From Bacteroidales bacterium (GTDB lineage Bacteria > Bacteroidota > Bacteroidia > Bacteroidales > UBA932): a DNA stretch of 57,025 nt. A program made the translations under genes and the position numbers. The notes under the pieces are model-generated. The model was not told the DNA's origin, did no database searches, and saw nothing but the letters and a program-made list of their open reading frames with translations. Location: positions 1 through 57,025 of the forward strand of contig JAEEVG010000008.1 of assembly GCA_016290835.1 (NCBI GenBank). The letters are read 5' to 3'. Shown here piece after piece: positions 44,801-52,174 of this stretch. Within the stretch, counting starts at the first letter, position 1. Each line of letters opens with the position of its first letter.

Positions 44801-45563
44801 TCTTGAGATATTCCTGCTGGGTGTAGCGCAGGCGCTTGGGATCGTCCACCATCGCATTGGTGGTCAGGCAGATGAGCCGGTCGTGGGCCGGTCCGTCCTC
44901 TTTGCGGACGAAGTGGACGTCGTTGGTGGCCACGACCTTGACGCCGTGCTTTTCCGCGAGTTCGAAAATGCGGGCGGTGTATTCTTTCTGCCGTTCGTAG
45001 AGCTCTAGGGACAGGCCCGGGACCTCCGTCTTGTGGAGCATCACCTCGAGGTAGTAGTCCTCGCCGAAGACCCGCTTGTGCCAGGCGATGGCGCGGTCCA
45101 CCCCGTCGTCGTCGTGCGCCAGGATCCCCCGCGGAATCTCCCCCGCCATACAGGCGGAGCAGCAGATCAGGCCCTCGTGGTAGCGCTCCAACACCTCGTG
45201 GCTCACGCGCGGCTTGTAGTACATGCCCTCGATGTGCCCCGTGGAGACGATCTTCATCAGGTTCTTGTAGCCCGTGTAGTTCTTGGCCAGGAGGATGAGG
45301 TGGTAGTATTTCTTGTGGTCGTTGTCCTTGAGGTGGTGGTCGTAGTGCTGGGTAACGTAGATCTCGCAGCCGAAGATGGGCTTGACCGAGGGGTGCTTGG
45401 CTGCCACGTCGCGGAAATCCTTGATGCCGTACAGGTTGCCGTGGTCGGTGATGGCGAGCCCCGGCATGCCGAGCTCTTCCGCGCGGCGGAAAAGCTTCTG
45501 GATGTCGCTCATTCCGTCGAGGATGGAATACTGGGTATGGACGTGGAGATGTACGAAGGCCAT
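41868..45563 (-). CDS. dnaE: DNA polymerase III alpha subunit DnaE
   Basis: A 1231-aa replicative polymerase. The N-terminal PHP domain opens FVHLHVHTQYSILDGMSD. The catalytic palm contains VGPGRGSAAGSCVSYCLGIT (about 404-423) and the Asp pair in MPDIDVDFDDEGRYRVI. The fingers have NALYRPGPMDYIPDFV, and KSHATCYAWVSYQTAWVKAH lies near 816. A tandem HhH, OB fold (about 1050-1140) and C-terminal domain follow. The start is MAFVHLHVHTQ; a longer frame would include the promoter. It has its own promoter directly against the secDF terminator. Confidence 0.97.
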   Translation of the reverse strand: MAFVHLHVHTQYSILDGMSDIQKLFRRAEELGMPGLAITDHGNLYGIKDFRDVAAKHPSVKPIFGCEIYVTQHYDHHLKDNDHKKYYHLILLAKNYTGYKNLMKIVSTGHIEGMYYKPRVSHEVLERYHEGLICCSACMAGEIPRGILAHDDDGVDRAIAWHKRVFGEDYYLEVMLHKTEVPGLSLELYERQKEYTARIFELAEKHGVKVVATNDVHFVRKEDGPAHDRLICLTTNAMVDDPKRLRYTQQEYLKSEEEMAALFPDHPEALANTLEVLDKVERYEINRGHVLPKFELPPEFLAQIDVYLQRYADIIENGKYDISKGKDGTEVKHYRGDEFCRSVAYLCYLTYEGAKFRYGKQLTEEQSSRLHFELMTISYMGFPDYFLIVQDFINWGRRHGVSVGPGRGSAAGSCVSYCLGITNLDPIRYDLLFERFLNPERISMPDIDVDFDDEGRYRVIQYVQDRYGADHISHVITFGTMAAKLAVKDVARISNLPIPEANRLTKLIPDRPFVIKEDGKEKEYKPTLANSVKFVKELKHEYEQGDPLVREVLDFALQLEGCIRQTGIHACAMIIGRGNLTDYIPITTGTDKGTGQEVWVSQYEGTKIEDVGMLKMDFLGLKTLSIISRALRLVKNRFGKDIDIEKIPIDDPAVYDLYARGDTKSIFQFESGGMKEWLIRLHPERFEDLIAMNALYRPGPMDYIPDFVDGKNDPAKIHYDLPQMEPLLKETYGVTVYQEQVMRLSQELAGFSKGKADKLRKAMGKKQKDVLDSLKESFMKGALANGYPEETLQKIWSDWEAFAKYAFNKSHATCYAWVSYQTAWVKAHYPSEFQASNLTQNLSNMDEMKEIMADCRKAGIKVLGPDVNESDKEFSVNKKGDIRFGLGGLKGFGDNVVQAIIKERTEHGPFKTLFDFVERMAEQLNRRALETLVYSGALDSFGLKRTQFFLPGKSGEPYIDELVRYAGLYRNDQLDAANSLFGEVEELKPVQPEAPMMTGEEDVLGLLQQEKEYVGMYLSSHPLDRYRFEIETFTDSPLSGLQERIDECESKDSAGKAAVAGIVTDVKTLTTRNGSQGARVVVEDYSGTFEFALFGKDYQNWLPYMQLRAQIFIEGDISPRYFPKGEEHTQGKRVPYGFKIQKITLLGNLGEERITALSLILESDRITPEFRERLVRLLKRYKGKAPLQLQLHDRATGYNLEFKSKKYQMSVCEPLISGLQQLGVPYDVKHK

Positions 45564-45570
45564 GGCAAGA

Positions 45571-45578
45571 CAAATATA
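45571..45578 (-). promoter_or_regulatory. -7 box of dnaE
   Basis: TATATTTG on the minus strand ending 7 bases before the dnaE ATG. The T tract of the secDF terminator lies immediately upstream, so the two signals share sequence. Confidence 0.6.
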
Positions 45579-45586
45579 CACAAAAA

Positions 45587-45610
45587 CCCCCGACCTTCGA
45601 AGGCCGGGGG
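45587..45610 (-). terminator. Intrinsic terminator of secDF
   Basis: Minus strand: CCCCCGGCCTTC followed by GAAGGTCGGGGG and then TTTTTG. A 12-base stem with one mismatch and almost no loop. Confidence 0.88.
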
Positions 45611-45639
45611 CTGGATTGTTGATAACTTTTTGTCCCGCG

Positions 45640-48600
45640 TTATTTCTTCTTCGGGGCGGCCTTGGCGGCAGGGACCTTGGCGGCGGCTTTCTTGCCGGCG
45701 CGCAGGGTGGCGTCGTACATGATCGGGGTACCGATCATAATGGAGGCGTAGGTACCGATGAGCACACCGAGGCAGAGGGCGACGGACAGACCGCGGATGC
45801 TCTCACCGCCGAAGATGGCGATCGTGAGCATCGGGAGGAGGGTCGACACGGAGGTGTTGACCGTACGGGTGAGGGTCGCGTTGAGGGACTTGTTGACCGT
45901 GTCCTTGAAGTTGTCGTTCGGGTGGAGCGCCAGGTTCTCACGGATACGGTCGAAGATCACCACGTTGTCGTTGATGGCGTAACCGATGATCGTCAGGATG
46001 GCGGCGATGAAGGTCTGGTCCACGTCCAGGTTGAAGGGCAGGATGCCGCTGAACAGGGAGAAGAAGCCGATGATGATGATCGCCGTGTGGGCCAGGGAGA
46101 CCACACCGCCCAGACCCCAGCTCCAGCCTTTGAAGCGGATTGCGATGTACGCGAAGATCACGATCAGGGCGAGGATGATGGAGATGATGGCGTTGCGCTT
46201 GATATCATTGGCGATGGTGGCACCCACCTTGTCGGAGGAGATGATACCGTTGGGGTTCTCCAGCGTGGAGGTGAAGTCGGAGAGGCTCACCGGCTCGGAG
46301 TAGAAGCCCTTGAGGGACTCGTAGAGCATGCCTTCGATCTCGGCGTCCACGGTGCTGGTCTCGTCGCGGAACTTGTAGGAGGTCGTGATCTTCATCTGGC
46401 TGTCGCCACCGAACTGCTTGACCTCGACGGAGGACTCGGGATCGGCCAGGGTGAAGGTCTCGCCCACGGCTGCGCGGACATCCTCGGCGGTCACCGGCTT
46501 GTCGAAGCGGACCACGTAGGTGCGACCGCCCGTGAAATCGACACCGAGGGTGAAGCCCTTGAGGAGCATCGAACCGATGGCGATGACGATCAGTGCGCCG
46601 GAGATGATGTAGGACCACTTGCGGGCACCCAGGAAGTCGACGTGGGTGTTCTTGAGGAAGTTCTTCGTCAGGTTGTTCTCGAAGGTGATGTTCTTGCCGC
46701 GCTTGATGCGGCTTTCGAAGATGAGGCGGGTGACGAAGATGGCGGTGGCCATGGAGGTGAGGATACCGATGATGAGGGTGGTCGCGAAGCCCTTGATCGG
46801 ACCGGAGCCGAAGAAGAAGAGCACGATACCCGTCAGCAGGGTGGTCACCTGGCCGTCGATGATGGCGGAGTAGGCGTTGCGGTAGCCGTCGGCGACGGCC
46901 TTGCTCAGGCCCTTGCCCGCCTTGAGTTCCTCCTTGATGCGCTCATAGATGATCACGTTGGCATCCACGGCCATACCCAGGGTCAGCACGAGACCGGCGA
47001 TACCCGGCAGCGTGAGGACCGCGCTGAAAGCGGCGAGAATGCCGAAGAGGAACACGACGTTGGTGAGCAGCGCGATATCGGCCGCCACACCTGCGCCCTG
47101 ATAGAAGAAGAGCATGAACAGGAGGACGACGCAGAACGCGATGATGAAGGAAATGAGACCCGAGCGGATGGACTCGGCACCGAGGGTCGGACCGACGACC
47201 TGCTCCTGGACGATGGTGGCCGGGGCGGGGAGCTTACCGGACTTGAGGACGTTGGTAAGGTCGGTGGCCTCGTCGATGGAGAACTGGCCGGTGATGGAAG
47301 AAGAACCACCGGTGATCTCGGTCTGGACGTTCGGATAGGAATACACGGTACCGTCGAGCACGATGGCGATCTGGCGGCCGATGTTCTCCTTGGTCAGGCG
47401 GGCCCACACATTGGCGCCCTCGGCGTTCATCGTCATGCTCACGCCCGGATAACCGCCGCGGCGCTGGTCATAGTCGACGCGGGCGTCGGTCACGACACCG
47501 CCGTCGAGCGGGGCCTTGCCGTCGCGGGAGGTGGCCTTGATGGCCACGAGCTCGTAGATGTTGTCACCCTCGATATAGGAGGAAGGCTGGACGGACCACA
47601 TCGGGCGGAACTCCGCCGGGAAGATGGCCTCGATCTCATTCATCCGCAGGTACTTGTTGACCAGGGCGGTATCGGCGGCGGCCGCAAAACCGATGCAGGC
47701 GTTGCCGCGCATGCCGGACGGGCTCAGCACCGCGTAGAGCGGGTTGGCCTTGCGGGCGGCGGCGAGCTCGGCGTCCTCGGAGGCGGCGTTCTGGGCGGCC
47801 ATTTCCTGGGCCACGGCGTCATCCGCGGCGGCCGCGGCGGCCTCGGCGGCCTCCGGCTCATCCTCGGTGGCAAGCAGTTCGGCCAGGCGGGCGTTGGCCT
47901 CGTCCAGATAGGAAGCGATCTCGTCGTAGGTGAAGGTCGGCCAGAACTCGAGGGAAGCGGTTCCCTGGAGCAGCTTGCGGACACGCTCCGGCTCCTTGAC
48001 GCCCGGGAGTTCTACGAGGATGCGGCCGGTGTTGCCGATCTTCTGGATGGACGGCTGGGTCACGCCGAAACGGTCGATACGGTTGCGGAGCACGTTGAAG
48101 GAGTTGGCGACGGCGCTTTCAGCCTCTTCGCGGATCACGGCGATGACCTGCTCGTCGGTGGACTCGGGCTTGATGCGGTCGCGCATCTCATAGGTACCGA
48201 AGACCTGGGCGAGACGGGTGCCGGGGGCGGTCTCCTTGAACGCCTCGGCGAAAAGGGTGATGAAGTCGGACTGGGAATTGACGCTGCGCTGCTTGGCGAG
48301 CTCGATGGCGCGCTGGAACTCCGGGGTCTGGTTGCCGCCGGACAGGGCGCGCACCAGGTCCTCGAGCTGGACCTGCAGCATCACGTTCATACCGCCCTTG
48401 AGGTCGAGACCGAGGTTGATCTCCTGGTCACGGACCTGCTTGAGGGTCTGGCCCATATAAACTTTCACGCCGGAGAGGGAATCTGTGTAGCGGCGGGACT
48501 CGATCTTCCGGATCGAATCAAGGTAGAAAGCGCGGTCCGCCTCGGGCACTCCCGAGAGGTCGGCCTTCTGCGCGATCTGCTCTGCGCGCTGCTCAGCCTT

Positions 48601-48699
48601 GCGGTTGAAAAAGGCAGACACAGCCGTGAAGGACAGCTGCCAGAAACAGGCGAGCAGGAGGCAGATCGTGACTAATCTGATTAAGCCTTTGCTTTGCAT
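45640..48699 (-). CDS. secDF: Fused protein-export subunits SecD-SecF
   Basis: A 1019-aa RND-type motor that uses the proton gradient to pull proteins out of SecYEG. The SecD half has GLDLKGGMNVMLQ (about 76-88), a large periplasmic domain and the TM4 motif GMAVDANVIIYERIKEELKA. The SecF half has TLGVDFTGGRTYVVRF and GYAINDNVVIFDRIRENL. A low-complexity Ala/Glu/Asp insertion occurs near residues 270-320 (EAAEAAAAAADDAVAQ), and the C-terminus is a Lys/Ala tail. The promoter TAACTTTG lies 38 bases upstream. yajC is not adjacent. Confidence 0.96.
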   Translation of the reverse strand: MQSKGLIRLVTICLLLACFWQLSFTAVSAFFNRKAEQRAEQIAQKADLSGVPEADRAFYLDSIRKIESRRYTDSLSGVKVYMGQTLKQVRDQEINLGLDLKGGMNVMLQVQLEDLVRALSGGNQTPEFQRAIELAKQRSVNSQSDFITLFAEAFKETAPGTRLAQVFGTYEMRDRIKPESTDEQVIAVIREEAESAVANSFNVLRNRIDRFGVTQPSIQKIGNTGRILVELPGVKEPERVRKLLQGTASLEFWPTFTYDEIASYLDEANARLAELLATEDEPEAAEAAAAAADDAVAQEMAAQNAASEDAELAAARKANPLYAVLSPSGMRGNACIGFAAAADTALVNKYLRMNEIEAIFPAEFRPMWSVQPSSYIEGDNIYELVAIKATSRDGKAPLDGGVVTDARVDYDQRRGGYPGVSMTMNAEGANVWARLTKENIGRQIAIVLDGTVYSYPNVQTEITGGSSSITGQFSIDEATDLTNVLKSGKLPAPATIVQEQVVGPTLGAESIRSGLISFIIAFCVVLLFMLFFYQGAGVAADIALLTNVVFLFGILAAFSAVLTLPGIAGLVLTLGMAVDANVIIYERIKEELKAGKGLSKAVADGYRNAYSAIIDGQVTTLLTGIVLFFFGSGPIKGFATTLIIGILTSMATAIFVTRLIFESRIKRGKNITFENNLTKNFLKNTHVDFLGARKWSYIISGALIVIAIGSMLLKGFTLGVDFTGGRTYVVRFDKPVTAEDVRAAVGETFTLADPESSVEVKQFGGDSQMKITTSYKFRDETSTVDAEIEGMLYESLKGFYSEPVSLSDFTSTLENPNGIISSDKVGATIANDIKRNAIISIILALIVIFAYIAIRFKGWSWGLGGVVSLAHTAIIIIGFFSLFSGILPFNLDVDQTFIAAILTIIGYAINDNVVIFDRIRENLALHPNDNFKDTVNKSLNATLTRTVNTSVSTLLPMLTIAIFGGESIRGLSVALCLGVLIGTYASIMIGTPIMYDATLRAGKKAAAKVPAAKAAPKKK

Positions 48700-48730
48700 A
48701 AGTATGGTAATTTAAACAATTATCACAAAA

Positions 48731-48780
48731 TAGTCCGCAAAGTTAGTATTTTTCTCAAAAGAAAGAAACTTTGCGGGCTA
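48731..48780. repeat. 14-base inverted repeat overlapping the secDF promoter
   Basis: TAGTCCGCAAAGTT (48731-48744) and AACTTTGCGGGCTA (48767-48780), one mismatch, 22-base spacer. The left arm contains the secDF -7 box TAACTTTG (48745-48738, minus strand). The right arm contains AAACTTTG on the plus strand, one base off a -7 box. It could be an operator for both divergent units. Confidence 0.6.
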
Positions 48781-48858
48781 AATTTATATTTAGGGGTCGG
48801 AAAAACCGGCTATTTTGCTTTTTGGAGCCCCGCAGTTGTTCCTTCAAAAGCAATTTCT

Positions 48859-48866
48859 TATATTTG
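48859..48866 (+). promoter_or_regulatory. -7 box of nfeD-floA
   Basis: TATATTTG, 22 bases before the nfeD ATG, in the 189-base divergent gap with secDF. Confidence 0.6.
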
Positions 48867-48888
48867 TAAGAGATAAAGCTTTTTTTCT

Positions 48889-49359
48889 ATGTGGTGGATT
48901 GTCGTTTCTCTTCTCGTGCTGGGCGTCATCCTGATGCTCGTCGAGATGCTCCTGGTCCCGGGTATCGGGGTCGCCGGTTTCCTGAGCCTCGGCTCGCTGG
49001 GCTTCGCCTGCTGGTACGCCTTCACGGCCATTTCCACGGCCGCGGGCTGGTGGACCTCGCTCGCCGCCGTGTTGCTGCTCGGCGGGATGTTGTTCTTCGC
49101 GCTGCGCGCCAAGACCTGGCGCCGCTTCGAACTCAAGACGGAGGTGACCTCCAAGATGGGAACGGAAGCCGAGGGCGTACACGTGGGTGACCGCGGCTTC
49201 GCCTATACGCGTCTCGCGCCGATGGGAACGGGCCGTTTCGGCACCCTGACCTGCGAGGTCAAGAGCTACGACAACAAGATGGTCTCCGCCGGCACGCCGG
49301 TCGAGGTCGTCGCCATCGAAGAGAACAAACCCCTGGTCAAACCATTAACGCAAGCATAA
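48889..49359 (+). CDS. NfeD-family membrane protein
   Basis: A 156-aa short NfeD protein. Two or three membrane helices fill residues 1-70 ([20 protein letters not shown], then [20 protein letters not shown]). A C-terminal OB-fold (about 95-150) contains the family pattern [19 protein letters not shown] with [16 protein letters not shown] at the end. Short NfeD proteins partner with flotillins in membrane microdomains. The floA gene follows after one base, so this is the standard nfeD-floA pair. Confidence 0.9.
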   Translation: MWWIVVSLLVLGVILMLVEMLLVPGIGVAGFLSLGSLGFACWYAFTAISTAAGWWTSLAAVLLLGGMLFFALRAKTWRRFELKTEVTSKMGTEAEGVHVGDRGFAYTRLAPMGTGRFGTLTCEVKSYDNKMVSAGTPVEVVAIEENKPLVKPLTQA

Positions 49360-49360
49360 T

Positions 49361-50305
49361 ATGAACCCTATCATCTGGATCGTCATTGCGATTGTCGGTC
49401 TCATCATCATCCTCTGGTTCTTCCCGGTGGCCCTGTGGTTCCAGGCCCTGCTCTCCGGGGTCTATGTGTCCCTGATCCAGCTCGTGCTGATGCGCTGGAG
49501 GGGCGTCAATCCCCGCACCATCGTAATGGCCCTCATCACCGGCACCAAAGCCGGACTGACCCTGAAGGCCAACGAACTAGAAGCGCACTACCTCGCCCGC
49601 GGCAATGTGACCAAGGTCGTGATGGCGCTCATCTCGGCCAACAAGGCCAACATCCCCCTGGACTTCAAGATGGCTTCCGCCATCGACCTCGCCGGCCGCG
49701 ACGTGCTCGAGGCCGTGCAGATGTCGGTCAATCCGAAGGTCATCAACACCCCGCCCGTGACGGCGGTTGCCAAGGATGGCATCCAGCTGATCGCCAAGGC
49801 CCGCGTGACCGTGCGCGCCAACATCAAGCAGCTGGTCGGCGGCGCCGGCGAGGAGACGGTCCTGGCCCGCGTGGGCGAAGGTATCGTCTCGTCCATCGGC
49901 TCTTCGGACAGCCACAAGAGCGTCCTGGAGAATCCGGACAGCATTTCCAAGCTCGTGCTTGGCAAGGGTCTCGACGCCGGAACGGCCTATGAGATACTCT
50001 CCATCGATATCGCCGACATCGACGTGGGCAAGAACATTGGCGCCGTGCTGCAGATGGACCAGGCCGATGCCGATAAGAACATCGCCCAGGCCCGCGCCGA
50101 AGAGCGCCGCGCCATGGCCGTGGCTCAGGAGCAGGAAATGAAGGCGAAGGCCCAGGAGGCCCGCGCCCGTGTGATCGAGGCTGAAGCCCAGGTCCCGCTG
50201 GCGATGGCCGAGGCCTTCCGCAGCGGCAACCTCGGCATCATGGACTACTACCGGATGAAGAACATCCAGGCGGACACGGAAATGCGCGAGAATATCGCGA
50301 AATAA
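49361..50305 (+). CDS. floA: Flotillin-like protein FloA
   Basis: A 314-aa bacterial flotillin that organises membrane microdomains. An N-terminal hairpin membrane segment (about 2-45) is followed by an SPFH domain with [40 protein letters not shown] and [21 protein letters not shown] coiled coil rich in Ala/Glu follows ([20 protein letters not shown], about 240-275). Length and motifs fit the FloA/YqfA family very closely. The stop lies 3 bases from the convergent malQ stop. Confidence 0.95.
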   Translation: MNPIIWIVIAIVGLIIILWFFPVALWFQALLSGVYVSLIQLVLMRWRGVNPRTIVMALITGTKAGLTLKANELEAHYLARGNVTKVVMALISANKANIPLDFKMASAIDLAGRDVLEAVQMSVNPKVINTPPVTAVAKDGIQLIAKARVTVRANIKQLVGGAGEETVLARVGEGIVSSIGSSDSHKSVLENPDSISKLVLGKGLDAGTAYEILSIDIADIDVGKNIGAVLQMDQADADKNIAQARAEERRAMAVAQEQEMKAKAQEARARVIEAEAQVPLAMAEAFRSGNLGIMDYYRMKNIQADTEMRENIAK

Positions 50306-50308
50306 GCC

Positions 50309-52174
50309 TTACGCCGCCCGCCTGGAATCTTTGACCAGGCCTTCCACGGCGGTATTCAGTTCACTCCGATTCAGCAGCTCCCGCACATCGAAATGCAGGC
50401 GGAAACGCCAGTGATGGTGCGGGTCTGCGGGCTGGTTGATGCGCTCTTCCATACGGTCGGCGCGGCGCAACTCCTTGTCCAGGGCCACCCAGTCCTGCAG
50501 CGGGAAGATTGCGAGCATCGAAGGGGAGTCGAGGAACTCCCACAGCATCCGGCGCACCTCCCCGGGCTCCGGATCTTCCTTGCACTGCATACGCAGTGTC
50601 TCCATGTCATGGCTGGAAGTGGCACAGACGCTCAGCGTCCGCCAGGGTCCCTCCTGCTCCATGCCGCGCATCTTCAGCGAGAGGATTCTCTCACGCTCCA
50701 TCACGCCGGGCACGCAGTCCGGCACCATTCCGAGGTCCTCTCCGCAGGCGAGCATTCCCGTGGCGCCGAGCAGTTCGGGAAGTTTGCGCTCCGCGTTGCG
50801 GCGCCAGAAGTCGTCGTGGCGGTGGTAGAAGAAGTCGTTGTAGAGGTCCTTGAAGCGCTTCTGCTGCCCGTCCGACAGACCGGCGGTGTCGGGGGAGATC
50901 AGCGGCTGGTATTTGCCCGGATGGCGCGGGTCGGGATGGAAGAGCCCCTTGATGGGCAGGTCCAGGGAGGCGATCTCCTCCGGGGTATAAGGCAGGGCCG
51001 GGTTGAAATGGCCCATCATGCCGCTCTTGTACTCCGTCGGAATCTCCCAGATGCGGAAGAATCCGAGGATGTGGTCGATGCGGAAGGCATCGAAATAGCG
51101 GCTCATTTTCCGCAGGCGCGCCTTCCACCAGGCGAAGTCATCCTTCGCCATCTCCTCCCAGTTGTAGGTCGGGAAGCCCCAGTTCTGCCCGTCTGCGCTG
51201 AAGAAGTCGGGCGGGGCGCCGGTGGAGGAATCCAGGTTGAAGAGTTCGGGATGCCAGTAGGCCTCGGCGCTGTCGGCGCTCACCCCGATGGGCAGGTCTC
51301 CCTTGAGCGAGACGCCCTTGGCGCGTGCGTAATCAACCTCTTCGCCGAACTGCTTGTCCAGGTGGAATTGCATCCAGCCGTAGTATTCCGGCTCCAGGGA
51401 GTCGCGCTTGGCGCAGAAGGCGGCGTATTCGTCCAGCCAGCCCTTGTTCTCCTTGTAGAACTTCTTGTAGGCGGCACTGGCGAGGTCTTTGGCGCTGCGC
51501 TTTTCGAAGGCCTGCCGGATGTAGGCCATCTTGGCCTTGAACACGGCGGGATAGTCCAGCTCGGGCAGGGCGTTGAGCGCGGCCTGCTGTTTCTTGAAGG
51601 CGGCGTCTTCCCGGATGCCGAGGTCCTGCAGGTGCATATAGAGCGGATGCAGGGCGAAGGTGGATATGGGGCTGTAGGGGTAGGAGTCCGCCCAGCCGCC
51701 CTGGCGGGTGGTGTCGTTCACCGGGAGGAGCTGGATGATGCACTGGCGGGTGGCCGCGGCCCAGTCCACGAGGGGCCGCAGGTCACGGAATTCACCGATG
51801 CCGAAATCATCTGCGGTGCGCAGGGAGAACACGGGGATTGCCGTGCCCGCGCCGCGGAAGCCGGGCCGGTCGAACTTCGCGGCCTGGTGCTCGCGGGGGA
51901 AGGGGCAGCCGGGGATCGGGCAGTCGATCCAGGCGTCCCGGATCTCGGCCTCGGCCGCTTTGCGGTGGTGGTGGCTCCATTCGGTGCGGACGATCAGGCC
52001 GCCGCGCATCACCACGTAGGTGTAGTCTTTGAGGGCGGCTGCGGGAACGCCTGTCACCGTCACGCTCCAGACGGCGCCGTGGTTCCAGGTCATCGGGTAT
52101 TTCTTGTCCCGGAGGACCAGCGAGAGGCTCTCGCCCCAAGCGGTCCGGTAATGTATTTGGAAGGTCGTTGTCAT
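50309..52174 (-). CDS. malQ: 4-alpha-glucanotransferase (GH77, MalQ)
   Basis: A 621-aa amylomaltase that rearranges maltodextrins. An N-terminal CBM20-like starch-binding region (about 1-75, FQIHYRTAWGESLSLVLRD) is followed by GH77. Seen are IQLLPVNDTTRQGGWADSYP, GDLPIGVSADSAEAYW, nucleophile Asp in YFDAFRIDHILGFFRIWEI, acid/base Glu in ACGEDLGMVPDCV and the SSHDMETLRM loop. Bacteroides homologues are usually near 890 aa with two CBM20 copies and an insertion in GH77. This one is much shorter and has a single reduced CBM. The start overlaps the GH97 stop by 4 bases. Confidence 0.93.
   Translation of the reverse strand: MTTTFQIHYRTAWGESLSLVLRDKKYPMTWNHGAVWSVTVTGVPAAALKDYTYVVMRGGLIVRTEWSHHHRKAAEAEIRDAWIDCPIPGCPFPREHQAAKFDRPGFRGAGTAIPVFSLRTADDFGIGEFRDLRPLVDWAAATRQCIIQLLPVNDTTRQGGWADSYPYSPISTFALHPLYMHLQDLGIREDAAFKKQQAALNALPELDYPAVFKAKMAYIRQAFEKRSAKDLASAAYKKFYKENKGWLDEYAAFCAKRDSLEPEYYGWMQFHLDKQFGEEVDYARAKGVSLKGDLPIGVSADSAEAYWHPELFNLDSSTGAPPDFFSADGQNWGFPTYNWEEMAKDDFAWWKARLRKMSRYFDAFRIDHILGFFRIWEIPTEYKSGMMGHFNPALPYTPEEIASLDLPIKGLFHPDPRHPGKYQPLISPDTAGLSDGQQKRFKDLYNDFFYHRHDDFWRRNAERKLPELLGATGMLACGEDLGMVPDCVPGVMERERILSLKMRGMEQEGPWRTLSVCATSSHDMETLRMQCKEDPEPGEVRRMLWEFLDSPSMLAIFPLQDWVALDKELRRADRMEERINQPADPHHHWRFRLHFDVRELLNRSELNTAVEGLVKDSRRAA

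Noticed and set aside
45616-45624. TGTTGATAA next to the secDF terminator as part of an origin
   Set aside because: It is a single box with no cluster and no AT-rich element; probably chance.
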